From the NCBI RefSeq assembly GCF_000442315.1, contig NZ_KE557320.1, positions 1,361,392 through 1,408,678 on the forward strand: 47,287 nt of DNA, written 5' to 3'. The translations under genes and the position numbers were made by a program. The DNA is from Rubellimicrobium thermophilum DSM 16684. Lineage in GTDB: Bacteria; Pseudomonadota; Alphaproteobacteria; Rhodobacterales; Rhodobacteraceae. Positions 1-9,365 of this stretch are shown here, one piece after another (within the stretch, counting starts at the first letter, position 1; each line of letters begins with the position of its first letter). The notes below the pieces were generated by a model. It did no database searches, was not told the origin of the DNA, and saw only the letters and a list, made by a program, of their open reading frames with translations.

Positions 1-707
1 GCCAGCCAGGTTGCGGCTCCGGCGGCGGCGGCGGCGCCCAGGATGCGCCCCTCGCGCCAGATCCGCGCCGTCAGGGCGGCCCCCTGCGCGGCCGCCCTGA
101 GGCTCCAGGCATAGGCCAGGACGGCCAGGACCGCGCTGCGCCGGGCCACGGTCTGGATTTCGGCGCGTGTGACGCCCATGACCCAGGCCCCGAGCCAGAT
201 CATCGCGACAAAGGAGAGGAGGTCCGGCAGGATCCCTCCGACCGGCAGCAGCGTGAGGACGAAGCTCAGCGCCGTGTCCCCGAACAGCCCGCCGAGCCCG
301 TAGAGCGGCTGCCAGTCCGGCCCCGGCTCGAGCGTCGCGAAGAACACCGAGAGCGCCACGAGGAACAGGGGGGCAAAGACGGCCCGCGCCCGCCTTTCGG
401 CGCGGTGCAGGACGAAGCGCAGCCCCCAGGCCGCGCAGAGCAGCGGGATACCCCAGGAGGCATGGCCCATCACCATCATCAGGGGATGGGCGACCGAGGC
501 CCCGAAGGAACCGAGCCAGTTGCGCACCGGGGCATCGGAGACCAGCAGCCAGTTCGGATCCTCGGGAGAGTAGCTCCAGAGCATCATCCATCCGAGGAAT
601 CCTGCCCCGATCAGGCACAGACCCAGAAGCTCGCGCCCGCGGCGCTCGATCGCCGCCTGCGTCGGCCGGTCGAGGAGTGGCGCGCGGTCCCGCGTCGGAT
701 AAGCCAT
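1..707 (-). CDS. ftsK: DNA translocase FtsK, N-terminal membrane part (partial)
   Basis: This is the 5' end of a minus-strand gene that runs off the left edge of the window; about 235 residues are visible. It begins MAYPTRDRAPLLD with an ATG at 707 and a GGGGGGAA ribosome-binding site just upstream. The residues show the four-helix FtsK N-terminal domain: an LLGLCLIGAGFLGWMMLWSY helix, then the SYSPEDPNW motif that follows the first helix in FtsK, then further hydrophobic segments near residues 70-95, 108-125 and 145-175. FtsK anchors at the division septum and pumps DNA during chromosome dimer resolution; the motor domain lies outside the window. It starts 12 bases after the DapC-like gene stops, so the two are probably cotranscribed. 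Identification rests on the N-terminal domain only. Confidence 0.85.
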   Translation of the reverse strand, partial: MAYPTRDRAPLLDRPTQAAIERRGRELLGLCLIGAGFLGWMMLWSYSPEDPNWLLVSDAPVRNWLGSFGASVAHPLMMVMGHASWGIPLLCAAWGLRFVLHRAERRARAVFAPLFLVALSVFFATLEPGPDWQPLYGLGGLFGDTALSFVLTLLPVGGILPDLLSFVAMIWLGAWVMGVTRAEIQTVARRSAVLAVLAYAWSLRAAAQGAALTARIWREGRILGAAAAAGAATWL

Positions 708-719
708 GGTTCCCCCCTC

Positions 720-1907
720 TCAGAGCCTGTCGCGGATCCGCTCGAGTCCGCGTCGCACCTCCTCCGGCGCGGCCACGAGCGCCACGCGAACATACCCCCG
801 TCCCGGATTGTCGTGGTCTGGCTTGTCTCCGCTCCCGCGGCCCAGATAGGCACCCGGCAGGACCCGGACGCCCGTCTCGCGCCACAGGCGCAGGGCGGTC
901 GCCTCTCCGTCCCCGACGGGCAGCCACAGGAAGAATCCGGCCTCGGGAGGGCGATAGCCGGGCAGCCCGCCCAGCACGGCATCCGCGATGCGGTATTTCT
1001 CCTGATAGAGAGCGCGCGAGGCCTCCACATGCGCTTCGTCGGCCCAGGCGGCCTCGGCGACGCGCTGGAGCGGCAGGGGCAGCGGCGCCCCGGCATAGGA
1101 TCGCAGCCGCAGCATCCGCGCGATTCCCGCCTTGCCGCCGGCCACGAAGCCCGAACGCAGACCGGCGAGGTTGGATCGCTTGGACAGCGACTGGAAGAGA
1201 TAGACCCGTTCGGGATCGGCCCCCAGCGCCGCAGCCGCGGCCAGCACCCCCTCGGGCGGGGCATCGCGCCAGATCTCGGAATAGCACTCGTCCGAGAGGA
1301 CGACGAAATCATGCCGCTCGGCCAGATCGAGCAGCCGGGCCCAGTCCTCGCGCTTCGCAACCGCCCCCTGGGGATTGGAGGGCGAACAGACATAGGCCAG
1401 CGCCACCCGGTCCAGCAGCGCCGGAGGCAGCGATGCGTAGTCGGGCAGGAAGCCCGTCTCCTCGGTGGCGGGCACGAAGACCGGCTCTGCACCCACCGAC
1501 AGGGCGGCGACCAGATAGACCTGATAGAAGGGATTGGGGATCAGCACGACCGGGCGCTGCCCGCGCTTCTCTTCCGGGCAGAGGGCCATCGCCACATTGT
1601 AGAGGCCCTCGCGCGTGCCGTTGAGCGGCAGGATCTGCTCCGGCCCGATGCGGACCCCATGGCGCCGGGCGATCCAGCCGGCGATGGCCTCGCGCAGTTC
1701 CGGCGTGCCCTCGTTCGGCGGATAGACGCGAAAGCCGTCCAGATGGGCGGCCAGGATGGGGCCGACGAAGGACGGCATGGGATGGGTGGGTTCGCCGATG
1801 GACATGGCCAGGGGCTCGCCCCCCGGCGGATGGGCGTCGAGCAGCCGCCGCAGCCGCGGAAAGGCATAATCGGGAAGGTCGGAAAACCGCCTCGGCTCTG
1901 CCACCAT
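720..1907 (-). CDS. dapC: PLP aminotransferase class I/II, DapC-like (succinyldiaminopimelate transaminase)
   Basis: A 395-residue fold-type I aminotransferase. I chose the ATG at 1907 because GAGG lies 5 bases upstream; a GTG one codon earlier is also possible. Visible motifs are SIGEPTHPMP near residue 37, LPLNGTREGL near 94, SPSNPQGA near 175, SDECYSEIW near 205, and the PLP lysine K243 in SLSKRSNLAGLRSGF. The SIGEP...SKRSN pattern matches the proteobacterial DapC group, which transaminates N-succinyl-2-amino-6-oxopimelate in the lysine/diaminopimelate pathway. The asd gene of the same pathway lies 3 kb away. The stop is 12 bases from the ftsK start, suggesting an operon. Substrate assignment is by motif only; another class I aminotransferase is possible. 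Confidence 0.75.
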   Translation of the reverse strand: MVAEPRRFSDLPDYAFPRLRRLLDAHPPGGEPLAMSIGEPTHPMPSFVGPILAAHLDGFRVYPPNEGTPELREAIAGWIARRHGVRIGPEQILPLNGTREGLYNVAMALCPEEKRGQRPVVLIPNPFYQVYLVAALSVGAEPVFVPATEETGFLPDYASLPPALLDRVALAYVCSPSNPQGAVAKREDWARLLDLAERHDFVVLSDECYSEIWRDAPPEGVLAAAAALGADPERVYLFQSLSKRSNLAGLRSGFVAGGKAGIARMLRLRSYAGAPLPLPLQRVAEAAWADEAHVEASRALYQEKYRIADAVLGGLPGYRPPEAGFFLWLPVGDGEATALRLWRETGVRVLPGAYLGRGSGDKPDHDNPGRGYVRVALVAAPEEVRRGLERIRDRL

Positions 1908-2014
1908 CACTGCCTCATGCCCGGAGTCGCCCGCTCCGTTCCACGACAGAGCCTAGACCCCGCCGCAATGCGCTGTCCAGAAAGCGGGGGAGGCAGATCC
2001 CCCCCCTGTGGCAT

Positions 2015-3341
2015 TCAGGCCATCGCCCGCATCGCCGCCGCGCCGAGGCGCAGCAGCGCCCCTTCCCGCCCCGGCAGGGCATTGAGCAGCACCCCGCAGG
2101 ATGCCTCCCCCCCCACGGGCAGCGCCAGAGAGGCCATGCCCAGAAGATTCGCCATCCGCGTATTGCGCAGCGCCATCAGGTTGCGCTCCCGGAACAGGGC
2201 ATGATCGGCGGCGACGGCCGCCGCCGCGGGGGGCAGGATCGGGCAGGCCGGGCAGAGAAGGGCATCGAAGCCGCCGGCGATTTCCGCCGCCCCGGCCCGG
2301 ATCGTCTTCAGCTCGGCCCAAGCGGCGATCCAGTCGGCGGCCAGGACATCGCGCCCCGCCTCGATGCGCTCGCGCGTGGGGGGGAACATCCGGGCCGGAT
2401 CCGCCGCGATGCGTTCGCGCCACATCGCCCAGGCCTCGGCGGTATAGAGCGGCCCGGCCAGCACATAGGCCCGGGGCAGGTCGGGCAGCGCCACCTCGAC
2501 CAGCCGCGCCCCGGCCTGTGCCAATGCCCCGAGTGCAGCGTCGAACGCCCGCGCGGGCGCCTCCTCCAGCCCCCTCGCCTACCACGTCCCGGACAACGCC
2601 GAAGGTGGCGCCCGCCAGGGTCGCGCCCGCCAGGTCCACGCGCGGCCCGCCCATCGCCTCCCACAGCAGGGCGCAGTCCTCCACATCCCGTGCGATCGGC
2701 CCCACCGTGTCGAAGGACGGGCAGAGCGGCACAACACCCTCGAGCGGCAGGGCCCCATGCGCGGGCTTGAACCCCACAAGGCCGCACCAGACCGCCGGAA
2801 GCCGGACCGATCCCCCCGTGTCCGATCCCACGGCGGCCGGGGCCAGCCCCCAGGCGACCGAAGCCGCCGCCCCCGACGAGGATCCGCCCGGCAGGCGCTC
2901 TGCCTCGGGCCAGCCCGGCGGCGTCGCCGTGACAGGATTGAAGCCGAGGCCCGAAAAGGCGATCTCGGTCATGTGGGTCTTGCCCAGACAGACCGTCCCC
3001 GCCGCGCTGGCCCGCGCCAGCACGGCGGCATCCTGCTCCGGCACCCGTCCGGCCATGAAGGACGTCCCCGCTTCGGTCGCCGTGCCGGCGCTGTCGAACA
3101 GGTCCTTCCAGGACAGCGGCACCCCGTCGAGCGGCCCCCGCCGCGTGCCGGCCCGTGCCCGCCCCCGCGCCGCCTCTGCCTCTGCCCGGGCCCGTCCGGG
3201 GGTGGTTCGGGCATAGATGCGTGCACCATGCGGATGCGTGGCGATGCGCTCCAGAAAGGCTTCCGCGACCTCCACCGGATCGGCCTGCCCTGCCTCGATA
3301 CCGCGTCCGATCGCCGCTGCCGTCGCCCCGCTCCAGTCCAT
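2015..3341 (-). CDS. Amidase signature family hydrolase (frameshifted)
   Basis: An amidase-signature enzyme whose reading frame breaks once. The N-terminal part starts at ATG 3341, with GGGAGG upstream, and shows the full active site: catalytic lysine K79 in GVPLSWKDLFD, cis-serine in PGGSSSGAAAS (S154/S155) and nucleophile S178 in GSDTGGSVRLPA. It continues to about residue 255 (VRDVVGEG). The C-terminal part, with LLCPACPILPP and NLLGMASLALPVGG, is in another frame ending at 2015. Removing one base from the C5 run at 2570-2574 joins the halves into about 441 residues. These enzymes hydrolyse amide bonds, but the substrate cannot be inferred. It is not GatA by context, since gatB and gatC are absent. 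It diverges from ubiH and is followed downstream by the DapC-like gene after 107 bases. Confidence 0.8.
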
Positions 3342-3426
3342 GCCGCACCCTCCCCCGAAGTCTGCCGCGCCTTAGCTGCGCGCTGCCGCATGGACAATCC
3401 CGCACGGCCGCCCCATCTAGCGACAC

Positions 3427-4644
3427 ATGTCAGACCCCTGCTCCGAACCCTTCGACGCCCTGATCGCGGGGGGGGGCCTTGTCGGCCCCTCCCTCGCGCT
3501 CGCCCTCGCGCGAGAGGGGTTCTCCGTCGCCCTGATCGAGCCGCGCCCGCCCGGTCCCCCGCCCGACGCCTTCGACGGGCGCGCCTATGCGCTCGCGCTG
3601 GCCTCGGTGCGGCTGCTGCGCGCGATCGGCGTCTGGGCCCGTGTCGCGTCCCGGGCCCAGCCGATCCTGCGGATCCTCGTCGCCGATGGTCGACCGGGCG
3701 AGCCGCCGTCCCCCCTCCATCTCGCCTTCGATACCGCCGAGATCGAGGAGGGCCTGATGGGCCACATGGTGGAGGATCGCGATCTGCGCGCCGCCCTGGA
3801 TGCGGCGCTGGCCGAATCGGGCGTCACGCGCCTTGCGGGCCTCATCGTCGCGCAGGAACCCGGCCCCGCCGCGATCGCCGCGACGCTCGCCGATGGGCGC
3901 CGGCTCGCGGGGCGTGTGCTTCTGGGCTGTGACGGTCGCGACAGCCCCACTGCGCGTCGCGCCGGCATCCGAAGGACCGAGCGCCCCTACGGCCAGACCG
4001 CCGTCGTCGCCACCGTGACGCATGAGAGGCCGCATCGCGGCACCGCCCATCAGCTCTTCCTGCCCGGGGGGCCGCTGGCCATCCTGCCGCTGCCCGGCAC
4101 CCGCTCCTCGATCGTCTGGAGCGAGAGGACAGCGCGGGCCGAGGCGCTGATGCGGATGGACGATGCGGCCTTCCTCGCCGCGCTGCGCCCCGTCTTCGGC
4201 GACTTTCTCGGGGCCATCGGGCTCGAGGGGCCGCGTCATGCCTTCCCCCTCGGTCTTTCGCTGGCCCATCGCTTTGCCGCGCCCCGTGTGGCGCTGGCGG
4301 GGGATGCGGCGCATCGGCTGCACCCCATCGCCGGGCAGGGGCTCAATGCCGGTCTGCGCGATGTCGCCGCCTTGGCCGAGGTGCTGGCCGAAGCCCGGGC
4401 GCGGGGCGAGGATATCGGCACAGAAGCCGTCCTGGAGCGCTATGCCCGCTGGCGGCGCTTCGATACGGCCGCGCTCGCCTTCGCGACCGACGGCTTCAAC
4501 CGGCTCTTCTCCAACGACATCGCGCCGCTGCGTCTGGTCCGCGATCTGGGGCTGGCGGCCGTCAACCGCCTCCCCCCCCTGCGCCGCGCCTTCATCCGCG
4601 AGGCAGCGGGCCTCACGGGGGATCTGCCGCGCCTGATGCGCTGA
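3427..4644 (+). CDS. ubiH: FAD-dependent ubiquinone-biosynthesis hydroxylase (UbiH/UbiF family)
   Basis: A 405-residue flavoprotein monooxygenase. It has the three FAD signatures in order: the dinucleotide motif GGGLVGPSLALALA near residue 15 with the ADP-ribose acid in VALIEPR; the DG motif in LLGCDGRDSPTAR near residue 170; and the GD motif in VALAGDAAHRLHPIAGQGLNAG near residue 290. The HPIAGQGLN form is typical of UbiH/UbiF/VisC enzymes, which hydroxylate the aromatic ring of ubiquinone precursors at the inner membrane using oxygen. UbiH, UbiF and UbiI cannot be separated by eye. The start at 3427 lacks a clear ribosome-binding site, but the next residues fit the family N terminus. It diverges from the amidase with 85 bases between and converges on asd. 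Confidence 0.85.
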   Translation: MSDPCSEPFDALIAGGGLVGPSLALALAREGFSVALIEPRPPGPPPDAFDGRAYALALASVRLLRAIGVWARVASRAQPILRILVADGRPGEPPSPLHLAFDTAEIEEGLMGHMVEDRDLRAALDAALAESGVTRLAGLIVAQEPGPAAIAATLADGRRLAGRVLLGCDGRDSPTARRAGIRRTERPYGQTAVVATVTHERPHRGTAHQLFLPGGPLAILPLPGTRSSIVWSERTARAEALMRMDDAAFLAALRPVFGDFLGAIGLEGPRHAFPLGLSLAHRFAAPRVALAGDAAHRLHPIAGQGLNAGLRDVAALAEVLAEARARGEDIGTEAVLERYARWRRFDTAALAFATDGFNRLFSNDIAPLRLVRDLGLAAVNRLPPLRRAFIREAAGLTGDLPRLMR

Positions 4645-4733
4645 GCCGGATGCCCCGGGCGGCGCGGCGGCCATCCCGGACGGGGCAGGACGCAGGCGGG
4701 CTGCCCGCGCACCGGCCCCGCCCTGGCCGCGCC

Positions 4734-5756
4734 TCAGCCCTTCTTCAGGGCCCGCTGGCCCAGCACCTCGGCAATCTGCACTGCGTTCAGGGCGGCACCC
4801 TTGCGCAGGTTGTCCGACACGATCCACATGTTGAGACCGTTCTCCACCGTCGGATCCTGCCGGATGCGGGAAATGAAGGTGGCATAGTCGCCCACGCATT
4901 CGATGGGGGTGACATAGCCGCCCGGCTCGCGCTTGTCGATCACCATGCAGCCCGGCGCCTCGCGCAGGATGTCGCGGGCCTCCTCCTCGTCGAGGAACTC
5001 CTCGAATTCGACATTGACGGCTTCGGAATGGCCGACAAAGACCGGCACCCGGACGCAGGTCGCGGTGACCTTGATGGCGGGATCCAGGATCTTCTTGGTC
5101 TCCACCGCCATCTTCCATTCCTCGCGCGTCTGGCCGTCCTCCATGAAGACGTCGATATGCGGGATGACGTTGAAGGCGATCTGGCGGGGATAGACCTTGG
5201 GCGCGACCTCCTGACCGGGGACATAGAGCCCCTTGGTCTGGTTCCACAGCTCGTCCATCGCCTCCTTGCCGGTGCCGGAGACGGACTGATAGGTGCTCAC
5301 GACGACGCGCTTGATGCGGGCGCGGTCATGCAGCGGCTTGAGCGCCACCACCATCTGCGCGGTCGAGCAGTTGGGATTGGCGATGATGCCGCGCCGGCTG
5401 TAGCCCATCACCGCATCGGCATTCACCTCGGGCACGACAAGCGGCACATCCGGGTCATAGCGGTAGAGGCTGGAATTGTCGATCACGACGCAACCGGCCT
5501 TGGCGGCGCGGGGGGCGTGGATCTTCGTCGCCTCCGATCCGATGGCGAACAGCGCGATGTCCCATCCGGAGAAGTCGAACTGTTCGAGGTCCTGACAGCG
5601 CAGCGTGCGATCGCCGAAGCTGACCTCGGTGCCCATCGACCGGCGGGAGGCGAGCGCCGCCACCTCGTCCACCGGGAACTGCCGCTCGTCGAGGATGGCC
5701 AGCATCTCCCTGCCGACATTCCCCGTGGCGCCCACCACCGCGACCCTGTAGCCCAT
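4734..5756 (-). CDS. asd: Aspartate-semialdehyde dehydrogenase
   Basis: A 340-residue enzyme that reduces aspartyl phosphate to aspartate semialdehyde with NADPH, the branch point to lysine/diaminopimelate, threonine and methionine. The N terminus MGYRVAVVGATGNVGREML is the NADP-binding Rossmann motif. ANPNCSTAQM carries the catalytic cysteine C130. EEWKMAVETKKI and the CVRVPVFVGHSEAVNVEF segment are further family signatures. The length is normal. The ATG at 5756 has GGAG 8 bases upstream. It follows the MFS gene by 63 bases on the same strand and converges on ubiH with an 89-base spacer that holds no clear terminator. Confidence 0.95.
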   Translation of the reverse strand: MGYRVAVVGATGNVGREMLAILDERQFPVDEVAALASRRSMGTEVSFGDRTLRCQDLEQFDFSGWDIALFAIGSEATKIHAPRAAKAGCVVIDNSSLYRYDPDVPLVVPEVNADAVMGYSRRGIIANPNCSTAQMVVALKPLHDRARIKRVVVSTYQSVSGTGKEAMDELWNQTKGLYVPGQEVAPKVYPRQIAFNVIPHIDVFMEDGQTREEWKMAVETKKILDPAIKVTATCVRVPVFVGHSEAVNVEFEEFLDEEEARDILREAPGCMVIDKREPGGYVTPIECVGDYATFISRIRQDPTVENGLNMWIVSDNLRKGAALNAVQIAEVLGQRALKKG

Positions 5757-5819
5757 CGGCTCGTCTCCCGTGCGAAATCCGCAGGGCGCTTATCGCATGG
5801 GAGGGCGAAGCGGAAGGGT

Positions 5820-6992
5820 TCAGTCGAGCCTGTCGCGGGCCGCAAGATAGGCCAGAAGTCCCCCCGCCACGGTCGCGGACAGGAACAGGAACAGCGCGCG
5901 ATAGGCCGCCTCGGGCGTGCTGCCGGTCGCGTGGACGGACCGCGACAGCATCTGCAGGATCCCCGCGCCGCCGATCGCGAACATGTTGATCAGCGTCACC
6001 CCCCGGCCGGTCAGATGCGCAGGGACGAAGGCGCGCCCATGCGCCATGATGAGCGGAAAGGACGATCCGAAGAATCCGGCGATGGCCAGAAGCGCCGCGG
6101 CCGCCCACAGATCCATCCGCGGCGCCCAGGCCAGCAGCAGAAGCGCCAGAAGCACCAGCAGATTGCCGGCCAGAACCGGCCCCTTGCGCGAAGCGAACAG
6201 GCGGTCCGCTGCGCCGTAGGCAAAGTTGCCCGCAACCATGGCCAGGCCCATCGCCAGCGTCACCCAGCCGATGGCCCGCGGTCCCGCTCCGTGCAGATCG
6301 GCCGCAAAGGGACCGGCCCAGAGGCCCCGCAGGGCCGCCACCGGCCCGTAACCGGCCAGCATCATCAGCAGCACCGGCCATAGGGCTCCGATGCGCATCA
6401 GGTCCAGGACAGAACCCTGCCGCCCCTGGGGCGCGGGGGGGACGGCGGGATCGCGCACCACCGCCAGAAGCAGCACCGCCACCCCTGCTGTCGCGACGGC
6501 AAGGCCCAGAAGCGCGGCCCGCCATCCGACCGCCTCGACCAGCGCCGCCAGGGGGGCGGCGGACAGGAGATTGCCGAGCGAGCCCAGCCCCACGATCGCC
6601 CCGGCCAGCGTGGCGAAGACCGCGGGAGAGAAGCTCCGCGCAAAGATCAGGTAGGATGCCATCAGCACCGGCGAGCAGCCGATCCCGATCAGCGTCATGG
6701 CCAGCGCGACATGCCAGGGGGCGGCGGCGGCCGCGAACAGGGCCGCCCCGCCTCCGCCGCCAAGGCCCAGCAGGACCGAGGCCGTCCATCGCGGCCCGAT
6801 CCGGTCGAGCGCCTCGCCCACCGGAATCTGCATCGCCGCAAAGCCGAGGAACCACAGCCCCGACGCCAGGGCGAGATCGCCGGGGCTGGCGCCCAGATCG
6901 GCCTGCAGGACCGGGGCGAGAACCGCCAGAAAGGCCCGGAAGAACTGGGAGAGCACATAGGCCACGACCAGTCCGGCGATTCCCGCCTGCAT
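5820..6992 (-). CDS. Major facilitator superfamily permease
   Basis: A 390-residue, 12-helix transporter. The start at 6992 (MQAGIAGLVVAYVLSQF) is preferred over an upstream ATG because GGGAGGGG sits 4 bases before it. GLWFLGFAAMQIPVGEALDRIGPR, between helices 2 and 3, is the MFS motif A region (G-x-x-x-D-R-x-G-x-R). Two six-helix halves are separated by a hydrophilic loop near residue 190 (RDPAVPPAPQGRQG). The AMQIPVG...DRIG pattern resembles sugar-phosphate or organic-acid MFS members, but the substrate cannot be read from the sequence. It lies 63 bases upstream of asd and may be cotranscribed with it. Confidence 0.85.
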   Translation of the reverse strand: MQAGIAGLVVAYVLSQFFRAFLAVLAPVLQADLGASPGDLALASGLWFLGFAAMQIPVGEALDRIGPRWTASVLLGLGGGGGAALFAAAAAPWHVALAMTLIGIGCSPVLMASYLIFARSFSPAVFATLAGAIVGLGSLGNLLSAAPLAALVEAVGWRAALLGLAVATAGVAVLLLAVVRDPAVPPAPQGRQGSVLDLMRIGALWPVLLMMLAGYGPVAALRGLWAGPFAADLHGAGPRAIGWVTLAMGLAMVAGNFAYGAADRLFASRKGPVLAGNLLVLLALLLLAWAPRMDLWAAAALLAIAGFFGSSFPLIMAHGRAFVPAHLTGRGVTLINMFAIGGAGILQMLSRSVHATGSTPEAAYRALFLFLSATVAGGLLAYLAARDRLD

Positions 6993-7106
6993 TCGGCCCC
7001 TCCCTGCGTCCGACCGGGGCACAGACTGGCCTGCCCGACGCGCCAGTGCAACGGGTCCTTCGGGGGCCCTCAGCAGGCCGCTGCCCGGTCGGAGGCCGGG
7101 CCGACC

Positions 7107-8477
7107 TCAGAATGCACGGCTGTGCCGGCCTTCGGACAGGGCCGGGGCGGCATAGGCATCGAATGTCTGCGCCACGAGCCGCGCCACGAGCCGGGGGGCC
7201 CGCAGGATCCGCAGCATCGTGCCATCCTGCGTCACCCAGCCCGAAAAGCGCCGGCAGGCCGGTGCCACGATCGCCTCGACTGCCGAAAGGGGCAGGCCGT
7301 GGCGGGCCGCGGCTGCCTCCAGATCCACGGCAAAATCGCACATCAGCCGTTCGATCAGGCCCGCGCGCAGGGCATCGTCCACACTCATCGCATGCCCGCG
7401 CTCGGTGGCCAGCCGCCCCGCCCCGATCGCCTGCGCCCAGGCCGAGGATGTGGAGGCGTTCTGCGCATAACCCTGCGGATAACGCGAGATCGCAGAAGCC
7501 CCGAGGCCGATCAGCACCTCGGCCCCGTCCTCGGTATAGCCCTGAAAGTTGCGCCGCAGCCGCCCTTCCCGGGCGGCGGCCGCCAGGGGGTCCTGCGGTC
7601 GCGCGAAATGGTCGATGCCGATGGCCTCGTAGCCCGCCCAGTGGAACAGCCGTGCGGCCGTCTCGAACAGTTCGAGCCGCGCCTCGGGTCCCGGCAGGGC
7701 TTCGGTGGGGATCAGCATCTGTCGCCGGGCCATCCAGGGGACATGCGCATAGCCATAGAGCGCCACCCGATCAGGCGACAGGGTCAGCACCTTCCGCACC
7801 GAATCGGTCATGCGGTCCCGCGTCTGACGGGGCAGACCATAGAGCATGTCCATATTGAGGCTGCCCACCCCCGCTGCGCGGATCATCGTCACCACATCCC
7901 GCGTCAGCTCGAAGGGCTGGGTGCGCCCGATCGCCTCCTGCACATGCGGGTCGAAGTCCTGCACGCCGATCGAGGCGCGCGTCATCCCCGCATCGGCCAG
8001 CACCGCGATCCGCTCGGCATCGACCTCGGTCGGGTCGATCTCGACTGCCAGGGTCAGATCCCGCGCAAGGGGACGGAAGTCACGCAGCGCCCCGCACAGA
8101 TCGGCCAGCATCGCCGGAGGCAGGATCGTCGGCGTGCCGCCTCCCAGATGGATTGCGGCGATCTCCACATCGGGGCGCAGATGCTGCCCGACAAGGGCCA
8201 GTTCCGCCAGGATCCCGGCCAGATAGGCGCCCAGCGGCCGATCGGTGCGCGTGCCCTGCGTCCGGCAGGCGCAGAACCAGCACAGCCGGCGGCAATAGGG
8301 GACATGGACATACAGCGACAGCCGCGCCCCTGCCGGCACGGCCTCGAGCCAGCCGATCACATCGGCCGGTCCGATGCGGGGTCCGAAGTGATTGGCGGGT
8401 GGATAGCTCGTGTAGCGCGGGACGCGTGCGTCAAACAGCCCCAGGCTGCGCAGCGCCTCATGCGAGGGAGAGAGCAT
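7107..8477 (-). CDS. hemN: Oxygen-independent coproporphyrinogen III oxidase (radical SAM)
   Basis: A 456-residue radical-SAM enzyme that decarboxylates coproporphyrinogen III to protoporphyrinogen IX without oxygen, in the cytoplasm. The [4Fe-4S]/SAM motif is YCRRLCWFCAC with C62, C66 and C69, and the extra C71 typical of HemN. HLGGGTPTIL, the E-I-D-P-T segment, GVQDFDPHVQEAIGRTQ and LNMDMLYGLPRQT are family signatures. The start at 8477 (MLSPSHEALRSLGLFDARVPRYTSYPPANHF) is set by GGGGAGGA 6 bases upstream and by the conserved RYTSYPxA start region. Longer in-frame readings upstream are not conserved. It diverges from fnrL with 82 bases between; in Rhodobacter the same pair is adjacent and FnrL controls haem genes, but I see no FNR box in this spacer. 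Confidence 0.95.
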   Translation of the reverse strand: MLSPSHEALRSLGLFDARVPRYTSYPPANHFGPRIGPADVIGWLEAVPAGARLSLYVHVPYCRRLCWFCACRTQGTRTDRPLGAYLAGILAELALVGQHLRPDVEIAAIHLGGGTPTILPPAMLADLCGALRDFRPLARDLTLAVEIDPTEVDAERIAVLADAGMTRASIGVQDFDPHVQEAIGRTQPFELTRDVVTMIRAAGVGSLNMDMLYGLPRQTRDRMTDSVRKVLTLSPDRVALYGYAHVPWMARRQMLIPTEALPGPEARLELFETAARLFHWAGYEAIGIDHFARPQDPLAAAAREGRLRRNFQGYTEDGAEVLIGLGASAISRYPQGYAQNASTSSAWAQAIGAGRLATERGHAMSVDDALRAGLIERLMCDFAVDLEAAAARHGLPLSAVEAIVAPACRRFSGWVTQDGTMLRILRAPRLVARLVAQTFDAYAAPALSEGRHSRAF

Positions 8478-8559
8478 TGCACATCCTCCCCGGAATCCGG
8501 TTATGAGAGAGGGGGCGGATGCTCCGTGCCGCCAGACCCGCCCCCGGAGGCTCCTGCCG

Positions 8560-9354
8560 ATGTCCCGTGACAGCGCCGCCCTGTCCCGCTCCGGACCCGC
8601 ATCGCCGTCGCTGCACCGCGGCGCGCCGGACCTCCGGACGCAATGCGCGGCCTGTCCGATTCGCCATCGCGCCGTCTGTGCAAGCTGCGAGCCCGATGAG
8701 CTGCAGCAGCTCGAGGCGATCAAATCCTACCGGTCCTACGCGGCCGGTCAGCGGATCCTCTGGGCCGGGGACGAGATGGGTTTCGTGGCCTCGGTCGTTC
8801 AGGGTGTCGCGACGATCAGCCAGACCCTGGCCGACGGACGCCGTCAGATGGTGGGTCTCCTGCTGCCCTCGGACTTCCTGGGCAGGCCGGGCCGCGCGAC
8901 CGCGCCCTATGACGTGACGGCGGCCAGCGAGGTGATGCTCTGCTGCTTCCGCCGCAAACCCTTCGAGGCGCTGCTGGCGACCACGCCGCATCTGTCGGCA
9001 CGCCTGCTCGAGATGAGTCTCGACGAACTCGATGCCGCGCGCGAATGGATGCTGATCCTCGGGCGCAAGACCGCGCGCGAGAAGATCGCCTCCCTCCTGA
9101 CGATCGTGGCACGACGGCAGATGCTGGCCGGGCTTCGGGCGGTGCGCGGCCGGATCGTGATCGACCTGCCCCTGACGCGCGAGGCGATGGCCGACTATCT
9201 GGGTCTGACCCTGGAGACGGTCAGCCGCCAGATCGGTGCCCTCCGGGCGGATGGGGTGATCGCTCTCGACGGCACGCGGCGAATCGTCGTGCCCGACATC
9301 CGGGCACTGATGGCCGAAACCGGGGACGACATGGACGGCGCCCCGATCGCCTGA
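8560..9354 (+). CDS. fnrL: Oxygen-sensing transcription regulator FnrL (Crp/Fnr family)
   Basis: A 264-residue FNR-type regulator. The N terminus carries the cluster-binding cysteines C29, C32 and C40 in CAACPIRHRAVC, with C43 following, and the fourth cluster cysteine is in VMLCCFRRKPFE. A cyclic-nucleotide-like beta-barrel (VQGVATISQTLADGRRQMVG, LLPSDFLGRPGR), the dimer helix (LLEMSLDELDAAREWM) and a winged helix with recognition segment LGLTLETVSRQI follow. These match Rhodobacter FnrL closely. Without oxygen it should bind TTGAT-N4-ATCAA sites, three of which (10281, 14261, 29420) lie in this window. The ATG at 8560 has GGAGG 9 bases upstream. It converges on the universal stress protein gene with an 11-base gap. 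Confidence 0.95.
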   Translation: MSRDSAALSRSGPASPSLHRGAPDLRTQCAACPIRHRAVCASCEPDELQQLEAIKSYRSYAAGQRILWAGDEMGFVASVVQGVATISQTLADGRRQMVGLLLPSDFLGRPGRATAPYDVTAASEVMLCCFRRKPFEALLATTPHLSARLLEMSLDELDAAREWMLILGRKTAREKIASLLTIVARRQMLAGLRAVRGRIVIDLPLTREAMADYLGLTLETVSRQIGALRADGVIALDGTRRIVVPDIRALMAETGDDMDGAPIA

Positions 9355-9365
9355 CCGCCGCCTGT

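Noticed and set aside
1986..2007. Terminator after the amidase (GGGGG...CCCCC)
   Set aside because: The stem is only about 5 bp with no following T-tract on the minus strand.
405..2204. A 599-codon open frame on the plus strand
   Set aside because: It covers ftsK, the DapC-like gene and part of the amidase in antisense; no domain is visible.
8478..8559. FNR box between hemN and fnrL
   Set aside because: I searched for TTGAT-N4-ATCAA and near matches on both strands and found none with more than a half-site.
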